DNA from: Hippasteria phrygiana
Lineage: Eukaryota > Echinodermata > Asteroidea > Valvatida > Goniasteridae
Direction of reading: 5' to 3'
Assembly (NCBI GenBank): GCA_037893225.1
Contig: JAZGUH010000619.1
Span: 682,001 to 746,000 of the forward strand
DNA length: 64,000 nucleotides
Below the pieces are notes generated by a model, which was not told the DNA's origin, searched no databases, and worked only from the letters and a program-made list of their open reading frames with translations. How positions within the stretch are numbered: position 1 is the stretch's first letter; the number at the start of each line of letters is the position of its first letter. Of this stretch, positions 50,834 to 62,400 are shown piece by piece. The translations under genes and the position numbers were made by a program.

Positions 50834-51985
50834 CCCCATGCGACAGGACAGCCGTAATGAATTCAAACTTCGACAAGGTAATGGTTTTGTTTACGTATGG
50901 CCAGAGCAGTTTTATTGCCAGAACAATTTAGGTTTCCGACCGTTGCGTTTCGCGAAACCTGTAACTTAACTCGACATAGCACATAACATAACCCAACTTG
51001 GTTCCCGATCGTTGCGATTCGCGAAACCTGTACTAGCTCACACAAACAAATCTTGGTATCCGATCGTTGCGATTCGCGAAACCTATAACTTGCCAATAGC
51101 TCATAACATAACCATGCAAACTGGGTCTCCGATCGTCGCGACTCGCGAAACCTATACTAGCTTACACAAACCAATCTTGGTCTCCGATCGTGGCGATTCG
51201 CGAAACCAATATCTTGCCAATAGCTCATAACATAACCATGCAAACTGGATCTCCGATCGTTGCGACTCGCGAAACCCTGTGGCGTAGCTGGATAAATAAC
51301 TTTCCGGTCGTAGCGATCCCCGCGAAAGCTTATAACGTATATGCAAATAGCCAAATTCATAACTGATTAATTTCCCGAAGCCAATAGAATAATGTCATAA
51401 CCTAGTTCCGGTCGTAGCGATCCGCGAACCGACACAATGAGGGCAAAACGTATCCCCAGCAAATTCCAAGCCCGGCAAGAAACATCAATTATAACCATAA
51501 GAATTCAATTAGCAGGTGGAATACACTTGTTCGTACAGGGCCAACATTCCATCAAACTTTTTATCCATCAATAAATATACACGGTCAGTAGTACCGTGAT
51601 TACTACGTTAAGCCAGATATGTCATTGAGCTTTTTGCTCAAGGAAATTGGTTTACCAGCATGTTTTTATCATCATACATTCACGCAGAGTCGTAACTAAA
51701 ATCAAGGCTGTTAGAATTCTGTATACAGATAATAAAGCTGAGGCCTATAGCAGCGTTTAGAATGAAATTCCGCCGAGATTCAATTCAGGGAAGGGCGAAA
51801 AACTCCTGCTAAAAACCTCATTGTGATTAAATGCTCTGACAGGAATATGAGGAAAACAGGAGGAAATTCCCTTCCGGCTCCACTGGGCAGCCGAGTATAC
51901 ATACTCCAGAATCAATCCCAGGCGAGAACGACAAACAATGCCTTATCTGTCCGAACTTAACAGGTGGCAGTAAGGGGAGGCGGTG
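50834..51985 (-). repeat. Ngaro B2 repeat
   Basis: Its first about 950 bases match B1 (52225-53158) with few differences. It includes eight copies of a motif like CCGATCGTTGCGATTCGCGA, at about 50937, 51004, 51059, 51128, 51183, 51251, 51304 and 51408. Confidence 0.88.
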
Positions 51986-52240
51986 GGCTTCGAAAATTAA
52001 TTATTAACCAAGGGGAAAGAACAATCCGACTGGCAAACTGCTCTGACAAGAGTGACCACTCAAGCCTTGAGGTTTTGACTTTATACCATACACGACCTTG
52101 TGTCAATCAACAGTTGTCCAAATGGGTGCCTGAAAGGAGGGGCCTGTTCCTGCCCTCCAAAACCAAACGACCGTCTTGGAGCAATAAATTCTTTGAAGCC
52201 TCATGGGCCTCAAATGAATTATTACCCATGCGACATGACA
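51985..52240 (-). repeat. Ngaro A2 repeat
   Basis: Matches A1 at 57541-57789, which has a short internal duplication (CTGCTCTGACAAAACTG) and a few substitutions. Confidence 0.88.
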
Positions 52241-53158
52241 GCCGTAATGAATTCAAACTTTGACAAGGTAATGGTTTTGTTTACGTATGGCCAGAGCAGT
52301 TTTATTGCCAGAACAATTTAGGTTTCCGACCGTTGCGTTTCGCGAAACCTGTAACTTAACTCGACATAGTACATAACATAACCCAACTTGGTTCCCGATC
52401 GTTGCGATTCGCGAAACCTGTACTAGCTCACACAAACAAATCTTGGTATCCGATCGTTGCGATTCGCGAAACCTATAACTTGCCAATAGCTCATAACATA
52501 ACCATGCAAACTGGGTCTCCGATTGTCGCGACTCGCGAAACCTATACTAGCTAACACAAACCAATCTTGGTCTCCGATCGTGGCGATTCGCGAAACCAAT
52601 ATCTTGCCAATAGCTCATAACATAACCATGCAAACTGGATCTCCGATCGTTGCGACTCGCGAAACCCTGTGGCGTAGCTGGATGAATAACTTTCCGGTCG
52701 TAGCGATCCCCGCGAAAGCTTATAACGTATATGCAAATAACCAAATTCATAACTGATTAATTTCCCGAAGCCAATAGAATAATGTCATAACCTAGTTCCG
52801 GTCGTAGCGATCCGCCACAATGAGGGCAAAACGTATCCCCAGCAAATTCCAAGCCCGGCAAGAAACATCAATTATAACCATAAGAATTCAATTAGCAGGT
52901 GGAATACACTTGTTCGTACAGGGCCAACATTCCATTAAACTTTTCATCCATCAATAAATATACACGGTCAGTAGTACCGTGATTACTACGTTAAGCCAGA
53001 TATGTCATTGAGCTTTTTGCTCAAGGAAATTGGTTTACCAGCATGTTTTTATCATCATACATTCACGCAGAGTCGTAACTAAAATCAAGGCTGTTAGAAT
53101 TCTGTATACAGATAATAAAGCTGAGGCCTATAGCAGCGTTTAGAATGAAATTCCGCCA
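52225..53158 (-). repeat. Ngaro B1 repeat
   Basis: Matches B2, with the same motif array except for a small deletion in the last copy near 52800. It ends just before the SGNH ORF. Confidence 0.88.
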
Positions 53159-53212
53159 AACGGTCAATGTTTTGACCGCCGCCAAATAGGCCTTAAGGAT
53201 AAGAATGTAAAT

Positions 53213-53798
53213 TTAATAATGGTCGACGGCAAACTTTAAGGCATGATAGAAATTCTCTATCAGCAATGCCGAAGCATTATCTCTTAAATGGACACCGTCT
53301 TCCATAAATAAATCAGTGTTGGCCCACTCAATCTGGGGATGCTCAATAACACCGCCCGACGAATACCGCATTAAATTAGCGACCCAGCGGTTAATGGCTC
53401 GCCGGGCACGTTCCACTTTGTTCTGACGGTGTGCGCCAGCATAGACCACCCGCGGTAAGATGGAAGACCAAAACATTATGGTTTGAGGTAACAGACTACG
53501 TGTTTACCGTCAATGCAGATTTTGCGGCCTCCAAAATTGCCTTTTTAGGGCAATCCCCAAGATCGTTTGAACCAACATGAAATATAATATAATCAGGATT
53601 ATGTTGTTCCACCTCCCAGCACTGGTGCAGAAAATCATTAAAATCGGACAGAAGTAGTCCCCGCTTTCCCAGCCATCGCACGTTGACGATCTCGCTCAGC
53701 GCAGCCCCAGATGCTGACGATGCAGCCACGCGGGAGGTCCAGTGGACAAAGGAATCCCCGACCACCCACACCAGAGGCTTGTACGCATGGTGGACCAT
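53213..53798 (-). pseudogene. Ngaro SGNH-hydrolase ORF (frameshifted)
   Basis: On the minus strand: WVVGDSFVHW (block I, GDS), IIFHVGSNDLGD (block III, N) and, after a frame change between 53496 and 53476, DGVHLRDNA (block V, D-x-x-H). These are the three catalytic blocks of SGNH esterases, which accompany many Ngaro elements; their role in mobility is not established. The frame break leaves it inactive as sequenced. Confidence 0.75.
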
Positions 53799-53909
53799 GG
53801 CTCATGAAAGTAGAAGAAGAAACGGGGAAACGCACTAATTTTACTAGGCAATTATAACAGAAAATACAAAGGCCGGAGCGAATGTTATTGGACGAGGGAT
53901 GGTGGGGCC

Positions 53910-54845
53910 TTATAGGATAAGTTCGGGGGCAATGCGAATATATCGGCGATACACTCCCGATTGCCAACGACCCATCCTCTGAATTTCTTGTTCTGGAATA
54001 CCGGCCATGGCCGCAGACGTGGCGGCACCGATAAGGAACGAATGGGAAGTGAAAAGAGGGTCGTGTATGCCCACAAAATTCAGGGACCGTCTCAAAATTG
54101 ATGTAAACTGAGAACGAGTTAAGGGCGTCCCATCGAAATGTGATAAAACATTACTATGATGCTGGGAGCAGTCACGTAAATACTGCGCAGCGGCACGAAC
54201 GGGGCACAATGCAAATTCGCCATTTGAAACACTAGGGATGGAAATAACACAACCATGACCATACTGATCGGTCTTTGAAAAACGGACATTGAGCTCAACC
54301 ACATCACCACGTTGAAGATGTCGAAGAGTTACATCTGAACGTTGTAAAGGGGAAGCCCCGCTGCGCGTTGGCGCGGTAAGCTCACCAACACGCATGAAAC
54401 CAAAAAATGCCAAAAGGAAAGCAACGCGAAATAGTAAAGCCTCAAACTGACTGACACAAATGGACTGTAAAGCCGGAATGATGCGGCGGAGAATATCGAG
54501 TGTGATAGGACGGCGTTTATCACGACGGCTGTTGCGTCGCCGACAACCATCCAACAAACGTTTAACAATAAAATGCTTAGTTATGTCTGACAAACCGTAT
54601 AAACGTAAAGTGGACGCAATCCCAGAGACATATGAAGCTATGGTATTCGGGGAATAGCTGTTAATTGATAAAAATGCGATAAATTGTACGAGCTGGTGTA
54701 AGGATGGATGAGAATCAGCCGCAATAAGGCCATGTCGTAAAATGAACCATCGGAAAAATTGCCAAGCACGCTGGTAAACTAAATGAGTATGGGGAGCCAC
54801 AGAGTCTACTAAAAGACCCTGCACTTCTAGCTGAAGCTGTTCCAA
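53910..54845 (-). CDS. Ngaro tyrosine recombinase
   Basis: 311 residues with an N-terminal SAM-like region (YQRAWQFFRWFILRHG, SPNTIASYVSGI) and a catalytic domain. The first Arg is in FGFMRVGEL, the HxxR box reads HSFLIGAAT with Leu where Arg is expected (codon at 54033-54035), and the final W and Tyr are in MGRWQSGVYRRYIRI. The enzyme would integrate the circular DNA copy. The Leu is a single-base change from an Arg codon and probably inactivates it. It overlaps the reverse transcriptase frame by 19 bases. Confidence 0.85.
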   Translation of the reverse strand: MEQLQLEVQGLLVDSVAPHTHLVYQRAWQFFRWFILRHGLIAADSHPSLHQLVQFIAFLSINSYSPNTIASYVSGIASTLRLYGLSDITKHFIVKRLLDGCRRRNSRRDKRRPITLDILRRIIPALQSICVSQFEALLFRVAFLLAFFGFMRVGELTAPTRSGASPLQRSDVTLRHLQRGDVVELNVRFSKTDQYGHGCVISIPSVSNGEFALCPVRAAAQYLRDCSQHHSNVLSHFDGTPLTRSQFTSILRRSLNFVGIHDPLFTSHSFLIGAATSAAMAGIPEQEIQRMGRWQSGVYRRYIRIAPELIL

Positions 54846-56679
54846 AGGTCTGGAGGCAAGGGAGTAATAGTGAGGTCTGCCCCGGGCGCTAGTTGCCGAA
54901 ACCTGGTCATCTGAAAGCGGGACAAAGCATCAGCAATACCATTATCAATGCCCGGGACATGGCGAGCCTTAAAATGAATATTCAGCGCCAAACACTGTAC
55001 GACAAACGAGCGCACCAATACCATGATTTTAGAACATCGGGAAGTTTGGCGGTTAATTATAGCCACTACCGCCTCATTGTCAGACCAAAAAACTACCCTC
55101 TTATTCCTCAACTCCCATCCCCATAAACGAAGCGCAAGTACAATGGGAAAAAGTTCAAGGAAAGCAATAGACAGGGTCAAGGAGCGAACCCGCTGGGGCC
55201 ATTTACCATTTGCCCATTTACCATCAAAGTATGCACCAAAACCTATCTCTGCAGAAGCGTCCGTATACAAGTGAAGGTTATCACTGGAGTACCATAGTTT
55301 GTCAAGGAAAAAGACCGAACCGTTGAAATGGGAAAAAAAATGCCGCCAAGCAAACAAATCAGCGCGCGCCCCTGATGAAATACGGATACGGTGATGAGGT
55401 TTCTTGGCGCCGCTAGTCAAGTCAATCAAACGACGCAAAAATGCGCGTCCTGGGCGAACTGCTTTACAAATAAAATTCAAACTCCCTAATAGCGACTGAA
55501 GTGTGTCACGCAGAGTAAGTTTTTGTTTACTCAATGCCTTATCTAATTTATCAACAATCGAATCAACCTTGTCAGCGGGAACTCGAATTTCTTGTGCAAC
55601 AGTGTCAATAGCCAACCCAAGAAAAGTAATCCGAGTAGCAGGCCCCTCAGTTTTTTCAAACGCCAAGGGAACCCCGAAATCCTTACAGACGACTGTAAAG
55701 GACTTGAGGGCGCGAGCACAATCATTGGACTTTGCTTTTCCGACGAAAAATAAATCATCAAGATAGTGCAAGATATTGTGCGTCGCTGCAACCTTGCGGG
55801 TACAATGCTCAAGGAACGTACTAAATCGCTCGAAAGTGACACAAGAAATGGAACAGCCCATGGGCATACACTTGTCATAGTAAAATGAACCATTGAATGA
55901 AAACCCCAGTAAATCAGTAATCGGAAAGCTGACTTGATATCTGACTTGGCCATAAGGGCACCGGGGCCTAAGCTAGCAACCAAATGAACAGCGTCATCAA
56001 AACTTGTATAGCTAACAGCAGTAATGGACGGGTCAATGTGATCATTAACTGAATCACCTATCGGAGATGAAAGGTTATGAATTAAACGAAATTCACCTGG
56101 TACCTGTTTGGGTACTAGCCCAATTGGCGAACAGCGCAAATTTGGCAAAGGGGGGTTCAAAAATGGGCCAGCAATTCGGCCCAGTGACACTTCGCGGTCA
56201 AGTTTTTCCTGCAATATTGCCTTGTTTCCTCGAGTTGATATAACATTATGGGTTGAAGAGCGAGCACGGGGCCCAGAGTAACCTATACGAAAACCAAACG
56301 TAAACCCATCTACTAATATTTGCGCGTCCTGCTTGGCCGGGTACAGTTGCAGAAACGGAAGCATTCTAGTTATGTTTACCGGGGTTGGTAGGGGCCGACT
56401 GACTGGCTGAGCCTCGTGCGGATCGGGAGCCAGCTTGGCAGGTGTTAGCGGAATGGCCGGGTGACAGGCATGTTGCACATTTATGGGGAAATCGACAAGC
56501 GAGTCGGAAACAATGGCCGCGGTTGAAATCAAAGCAGAGCCCGGGATTGTCGCGCTGGGTAAATTGGGAAGCGCGGCCAGGTCCGAATCCATTGACGCGC
56601 TGTTGCGTGGCCCTAGTGGGAAAGGGACGAAAATTAGAGGGTGATTGACCACCCACCAGTGTGAGCCATAACTCTGCAT
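54827..56679 (-). pseudogene. Ngaro reverse transcriptase/RNase H (one frame break)
   Basis: The first frame (55543-56679) has RCSPIGLVPKQVPGEFRLIH and MAKSDIKSAFRLL. A frame change near 55920 leads to MPMGCSISCVTFERFSTFLE, the catalytic LHYLDDLFFVG and RNase H motifs LYTDASAEIGFGAYF, FLELFPIVLALRLWG, WSDNEAVVAIIN, and HVPGIDNGIADALSR. This is the polymerase of the element. The start overlaps the end of gag. Confidence 0.85.
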
Positions 56680-57490
56680 CGATGCTGGCCCAAGAACGCG
56701 CCGGCATACGAGCTTGCCTCAAACGAAATTGTATATCGTAATCGCGCCAGCCAAAACCGATGCGGCGAAATGCCGCGGAGCGGATGGTATCCATGTACTT
56801 CAGCAACTGCCGGGCCCGATTCGGATGCCGCATCAAATAAATTGAGGAGAAAATCAAGAATGCCGACGTCCACTGCTCGATGGACGTGATACGTGGGGTC
56901 TGGGCATGAGGGCGAATTTGCCACGCGGGTGACTCGTGCGAACCAACTGTGAACACGCAATCGGTGGCACTACCAGCGCTACCTCTGGGGCGTAACAGCA
57001 ACCCCAATTCGACAAACTCCCCATTCCAAATTTGTTCCTTGGTTTGTTTAGGGACCCCCAACCCAAGCTCATCACATACGCTTGTTAAAGCCGTATGGTC
57101 ATGCATGGCTATAGAGGGGATAGAAGACGATGCAGCACCAGAACCCGAAATTACAGATATAACAGGAAGAGCGGGGGAAACATCTAAGGGGGGCAATTGA
57201 ACAGTGCATGTATTACTACCAGACTCACCCCACTCCGATGTAACCGGCGGAGCAGGCAGACTTGTCTCCTGGCGTCCTGTTGCTGCAGAAATTTGAGGTC
57301 CAAAGACTGGTGGTAACGGTGCGAACAGGGGAGCAACACTGCCCGCAGTCACGGTCCCCGCAACAGGGGGACATCCATCGGCAGGCGTAACACTTGCGTT
57401 GGCCACAGATCCAGAGGAACGAGGCCGGCCCCGTGGTCTCCCTCCCGCAGCAGCACGTGTAGATACAGAGGAACGCTTAGACTTCGGCAT
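56366..57490 (-). CDS. Ngaro gag-like protein
   Basis: 374 residues from MPKSKRSSVSTRAAAGG. An AT-hook-like RPRGRPRSS lies near the N-terminus, then a low-complexity Ala/Ser/Pro region, a helical part (SAFLIFSSIYLMRHPNRA) and a Cys/His cluster CFDFNRGHCFRLACRFPHKC followed by CATCLSPGHSANTC. This zinc-binding pattern is typical for DIRS/Ngaro gag. A longer frame upstream to 57661 reads through terminal repeat A1 and is less likely. Confidence 0.75.
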   Translation of the reverse strand: MPKSKRSSVSTRAAAGGRPRGRPRSSGSVANASVTPADGCPPVAGTVTAGSVAPLFAPLPPVFGPQISAATGRQETSLPAPPVTSEWGESGSNTCTVQLPPLDVSPALPVISVISGSGAASSSIPSIAMHDHTALTSVCDELGLGVPKQTKEQIWNGEFVELGLLLRPRGSAGSATDCVFTVGSHESPAWQIRPHAQTPRITSIEQWTSAFLIFSSIYLMRHPNRARQLLKYMDTIRSAAFRRIGFGWRDYDIQFRLRQARMPARSWASIDAELWLTLVGGQSPSNFRPFPTRATQQRVNGFGPGRASQFTQRDNPGLCFDFNRGHCFRLACRFPHKCATCLSPGHSANTCQAGSRSARGSASQSAPTNPGKHN

Positions 57491-57540
57491 CGTTACAAAC
57501 AAATTAAACTTCCGAACAGAACCAGAATATGCGAAGTAAA

Positions 57541-57789
57541 AACTTCGAAAATTAATTATTAACAAGGGGAAAGAACAATCCGACTGGCAAACTGCTCTGA
57601 CAAAACTGCTCTGACAAGAGTGACCACTCAAGCCTTGAGGTTTTGACTTTATACCATACACGACCTTGTGTCAATCAACAGTTGTCCAAATGGGTGCCTG
57701 AAATGAGGGGCCTGTTCCTGCCCTCCAAAACCAAATGACCGTCTTGGGGCAATAAATTCTTTGAAGCCTCATGGGCCTCAAATGAATTG
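57541..57789 (-). repeat. Ngaro A1 repeat
   Basis: Terminal repeat at the 5' end of the element, upstream of gag on the minus strand. Confidence 0.85.
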
Positions 57790-58925
57790 TCGACTCCACT
57801 CGCCCTTTGAATCCAATATTCGAAGAGGTTTTTCCACTTCCCTTGCTTCGCCGTATACCTTTGAAACCATTGTAATTTCAGAGCACGGAGTTTAAGCCCA
57901 ACATTTATTAGACCAACTCCCCCCATATTAGTAGGTCCCCTTATCGTGTCTCTTTTAATCTTGTCTGGTTTACCCGACCAATAAAATTCCCAAATAACTT
58001 TCTCTAATTTCTGAATTAAGTAGTCCGGGCACGAAAGAACAGAACCGAAATAAGCCAAACTACTTCCAACCAAACTATTAACGACTACGGCTTTTCCTCT
58101 CATAGTCAAAAATCTTCTTCCCCAATGGCGAAGAATGTTAGTCATTTTATTTATTCTTTCACTCCAGTTGTCTTCCGGAGTGACCCGGTTTCCAAAGTAG
58201 ATTCCTAAGATTTTTAGTTTTGTATTATTCCATTGGAAGTTACCCGGATTATCTGTTCTATCCTTCCACGCTCCTAACCACAAACCTTGCGTTTTTTGGG
58301 TATTTATTTTAGAACCCGACCCTTCACTGTAAGAATAAAAAATATTTTCAAGAGCCTGAAATTCTTCATTCCTGGTTACAAAAATACTGGTATCATCTGC
58401 ATGTTGTATGATTTTAACATTGTTTCCACCTATCGAAATTCCATTAATCTCATTGTTATTTCTAATTAAACTTGCCAAACCTTCTGCACAAATCGTATAT
58501 AATAATGGCGACAGGGGACAACCCTGTCGAATTCCTCTTGTAACTCGAATGGGTTCGGTATGGAAATTATTAACATTAATAGAAATCTTGGGATCATTGT
58601 ACAAAATGTTAACCCAATCAATAAAAACCGTAGGTATTCCCATCTTATTCATTACTGCATACATATATTTCCACTCGATTCTATCAAAAGCTTTCTCTTG
58701 ATCCACACTAATTATCGCAGCCGGTATGTCATCAAAATTAACATAATCTACTATGTCCCGAACGACCATGAGGTTTTCCTGAATATTTCGTCCCTGGACT
58801 CCACAAGTTTGATCTTCTTTGATTAAAAGAGGCATATTTTACGTAAACGTTTCGTGAGAACTTTTGAAATAATTTTATAATCAACATTTAGTAAGTTGAT
58901 GGGAGTAGTAGAGAAGGAGAGTACT
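57790..58925 (-). pseudogene. L1-Tx1 reverse transcriptase fragment
   Basis: Motifs: LLNVDYKIISKVLTKRL (in a frame broken near 58838), SVDQEKAFDRIEWKYMY, GIRQGCPLSPLLYTI, HADDTSIF in the catalytic box position (HADD rather than the common YADD), and GSGSKINTQKTQGLWLG. It continues through the thumb-like region to YWIQRASGVD, where the Ngaro element starts. The sequence after that in the same frame is Ngaro and not LINE. Confidence 0.82.
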
Positions 58926-59425
58926 GGACATGTTCAAAAATTGCTGTATATCTACACACCAAATTTCTGTAAATTTGAAGAAAAAAAACCCTAAAATCTC
59001 AAAACCTCAAATTTCTCTCTCACTCCCTCTCTCTCTCTAGATTTCTCTCAAATTTTGCTGTATATACCCACACCAAATTTTTGGCAAAATAAAAAAAAAA
59101 ATAGCTTTCTAAGACTCTTCCGACTTTTAGTAAATGTTGCTGTATATACCTACACCAAATTTTTAGAAAAATCAATAAAATAGAACTATTTTTCCCACAG
59201 CCCCACCTGTATCGCCATCGTATCAAAATTCTCGCGCAAAAAAAAAAATCTCAAACCCTCAACTTTCAGAAAACCCGAGTCAAGCTATATTTTCAAGTCA
59301 TATAATCTAGCCCGCCGTATATACAGCATAAATTTAAAATCATCGACAAAAAATTATTATACAAATAACGTCAAGAAAAATGAAAAAATTTTATTTTTTA
59401 AATAAAATAAACGACTATTATAAAG
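58926..59425 (+). other. AT-rich upstream region of the DNA polymerase, with a triple repeat
   Basis: TTGCTGTATAT followed by (A/C)CACACCAAATTT or CTACACCAAATTTT occurs three times (about 58943, 59057, 59139), with a related inverted word GTATATACAGCATAAATTT near 59315. The region is A/T-biased. It could hold the promoter or a replication-linked repeat of the virus-like segment. No gene is seen. Confidence 0.55.
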
Positions 59426-62400
59426 ATGGAAAACATAATGATACCAGCGATAGGCTACACACGTTGGCCAAAATGCAGCTTGAAAAAATACATCGACAAA
59501 TACGCCATTACGTTGGGCCCACCAACCGGACGCGATGGTGTATATATCAGACGAGACTTTCTATCGGCCATAAAAAAGAACGAAGCGCTTTATAAAAATT
59601 TACGATCAAAGTCTAAAGAATCGTTAGAACAATTAATCGCGGATAAGCATATTCCGCTGGGCGATCCTACCGGAAGAAGGAGTCAGTACATTAAAAAAGA
59701 TTTAGAATCCGCCATACGACGATACTATAAAAAACCCGACGAAGAACTCGTCCCCCTGATTTTTAACGAAACAGCTCCGAGACCATTCAGAAATTATTTA
59801 CGTAATTACGAGATGAATATCGACAGAATTCTCGTAGATCCTCTAGCATTTTTTAACGAAAACGAGCAAAAAATTGTAGAAACATTGAAAGGCGCGCTAA
59901 ACGAATTTAGAAGCTTTAAATTTCAACTCGCATTAAAAGCGACGTTGAGAAAATATAATCTTGCGAACGATACTTTTGTCGAAGACGCGAGCATGTTTTT
60001 TGGGTCTCAATCGACCGTATTAAACGAAGATGAAACAGAAAACCAAGCACGAGAACAGATAGAGTTTATAATCGAAAAAATAGAGCGCTTTCAAACAAAC
60101 GGAAGCGGTTGGGTCGTTTACGATTTAAAGGCGCTCTACATCAACGTTTCTAGATATCGACCGATAAGAGGCAGTTCCTACATTCCACTACCTCCTCACA
60201 TAGCGCATAAAAAGGCAGTCATCAACGTAAAAAATAAAGATCAAGAGTGCGTCAGATGGGCGTTGAGAGCCGCTTTAGAGTTATTTAAACCCTCCGTCAA
60301 AGAATCGATTAAAAACAACTCCAACTTTAAAATTCGCTTTGATCAAACTTTTATATACGAAAAAGAAGACGACGGATTAGATTTTAAGAACGTAGCGTTT
60401 CCAACTCCCATCACGGATATTGGCAAGATCGAAAAACAGAACAATCTCGCCATTAACGTTTTTGGTTACGAAAACAACAACATTTTCCCTCTGAGATTAA
60501 CTACTCAACGAAAACCGGCCATCAATCTACTGATGTTTTCAAAAGGAGATAATAATCATTATTGTTGGATAAAAAACCTCGACCGCTTGTTGTCTAAAGA
60601 AACTAAACACAACGGACACAAATATTTTTGTGCGAGATGCTTACAACATTTTTCGAGACAAGATATTTTAGACAGACACGAGATAGATTGTATAGGCGTT
60701 TGCCAAACCCCGGCTTTAGCGGTATTACCCGACTCAACCAACGACGTTCTAAAATTCAAAAACTTTAAAAATAAACAACCGGCGCCTTTTACTATATACG
60801 CCGACTTTGAAAGTATCTTAGTTCCACTCCGCGGCGAAGACGGGTCCACGAAAAAGACTCACGAACACGAAGCTTGCGGTTACGCGTATATAGTAATCGG
60901 GCCCGACGGGCGAGTCCTAGGTGATCCCCAAGTATATAGAGGAGCGAACGCGACGTCGCATTTCTTAACCCGTTTACTAGGCGAAAAAGACAAAATCAAC
61001 GAAATATTCTCGGAGGCTAAACCCCTCGCCTACACGCCCGAAGATGCCAAAGTCCACAACGACGCCGACACCTGCTGGATTTGTGAGAGATCGATTTATC
61101 CAACACACGCGAGTAATTGTCAGTGTTACAAGCCCGTAGAACCCAAAAGTAAAAAAGAACTGAAAGAATACTCGCACGAAAACAAAAAGGGATACGTCGA
61201 GAAAACATGTATGTTATGCCAAAAGAAAATTAACGCGTTTAGAAAAGTCAGAGACCACTGCCACATCACCGGCAAGTACAGAGGAGCCGCGCACATGTGC
61301 TGCAACTCGAAATTGCGAATCGTACCCAACAAAACGATGATACCGGTCATCTTCCACAACTTAGAGAATTACGACGCCCATTTGATTATGCAGAGTATTT
61401 CTGAAACCGACGGAAAACTAAAGTGTATAGCTAAAACGTCCGAAAAATATATTTCATTTTCGATAGGTCAACTCAGATTTTTAGATTCGTACAATTTCTT
61501 ATCCACGTCGTTGGAACGATTGGTAGCCGCGTGTCCGATAGACGCGTTTAAGTACATCGATAAAGCCGTTGTGCCTAGAACCGTCAGCCCCGCGCACGAA
61601 GACGTTGACGCGAGTGCTCTAGAGACGGCGATAGATCCAAACGAAGACGAAGTTAACGATTACAACGTAATCGGAAAACTGATAACCTACTTGGCGGACG
61701 ACAAAACAGTTTTAGACGACGAAGTTGGCGAGCCCTTATCAGCTAGACCCTACGAGAGGTTACCCAACGCCAAACGAGATCTTCTTTTGAAAAAGGGTGT
61801 ATACCCCTACGAGTATATGGACAGCTTTGAACGATTTAACGAGAGAAAACTACCGGCTAAGAAGCATTTTTACAGCTCTCTTTCGGACAAACATATAAGC
61901 GACTCTGACTATGAACACGCTAAAAAAGTATGGCGAACCTTCGGCATCAAAAACATGGGCGAATATCACGACTTGTACGTAACCACCGATGTGCTATTAC
62001 TAGCCGACGTATTCGAGAATTTTAGAAAAATCTGTATAGAGAATTACGGACTAGATCCGTGCCATTATTTTACATCGCCCGGCCTAAGTTGGGACGCTTT
62101 ATTAAAACACTCTAAAGCCAACTTAGAACTCTTGAGGGATATAGACCAACATTTATTCGTAGAGAAAGGAACCAGAGGGGGAATATCTAGCGTGGGCTCA
62201 TGTAGATATGCCGAAGCCAATAATAAGTATCTAGCTTCTTACGATCCGAGCAAACCCAACTCGTATATTTCGTATCTAGACGCCAACAACCTCTACGGAT
62301 GGGCCATGAGTCAACCATTACCGATCTCAGACTTTAGGTGGATCGACGAAAAGAAATTAGGCCTGTTTACCGCCGAATATATAGAGTCTCTAGCCGACGA

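Larger units (their letters stand above)
50834..57789 (-). mobile_element. Ngaro-type tyrosine-recombinase retrotransposon
   Basis: Split direct repeats in the order A1 (about 57541-57789), ORFs, B1 (about 52225-53158), A2 (about 51985-52240), B2 (50834-51985), read on the minus strand. A1/A2 and B1/B2 are nearly identical. The element encodes gag, reverse transcriptase/RNase H, a tyrosine recombinase and an SGNH-hydrolase ORF; this set is known from Ngaro/DIRS elements. It inserted without visible duplication, as expected for recombinase-mediated integration. Several frames are broken. Confidence 0.88.
49940..58925 (-). mobile_element. L1-Tx1-type LINE, 5'-truncated, split by a Ngaro element
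   Basis: On the minus strand the reverse transcriptase region begins near 58925, reaches 57790, and resumes at about 50833 after the Ngaro insertion. It ends with the GAAGCTGTACAGCTTC hairpin (50025-50045) and an A-rich tail with TAA units (49940-50030). The related but distinct LINE at 24.5-29.9 kb shares the same general organisation. Endonuclease and ORF1 are missing. Confidence 0.8.

Noticed and set aside
50937..51440. CRISPR-like array
   Set aside because: Motif copies vary, spacings are uneven, the array is duplicated with the Ngaro B repeats, and the context is an animal genome.
57675..57789. C-terminal 37 residues of the Tx1 fragment frame
   Set aside because: They are encoded by the Ngaro A1 terminal repeat and do not belong to the LINE.
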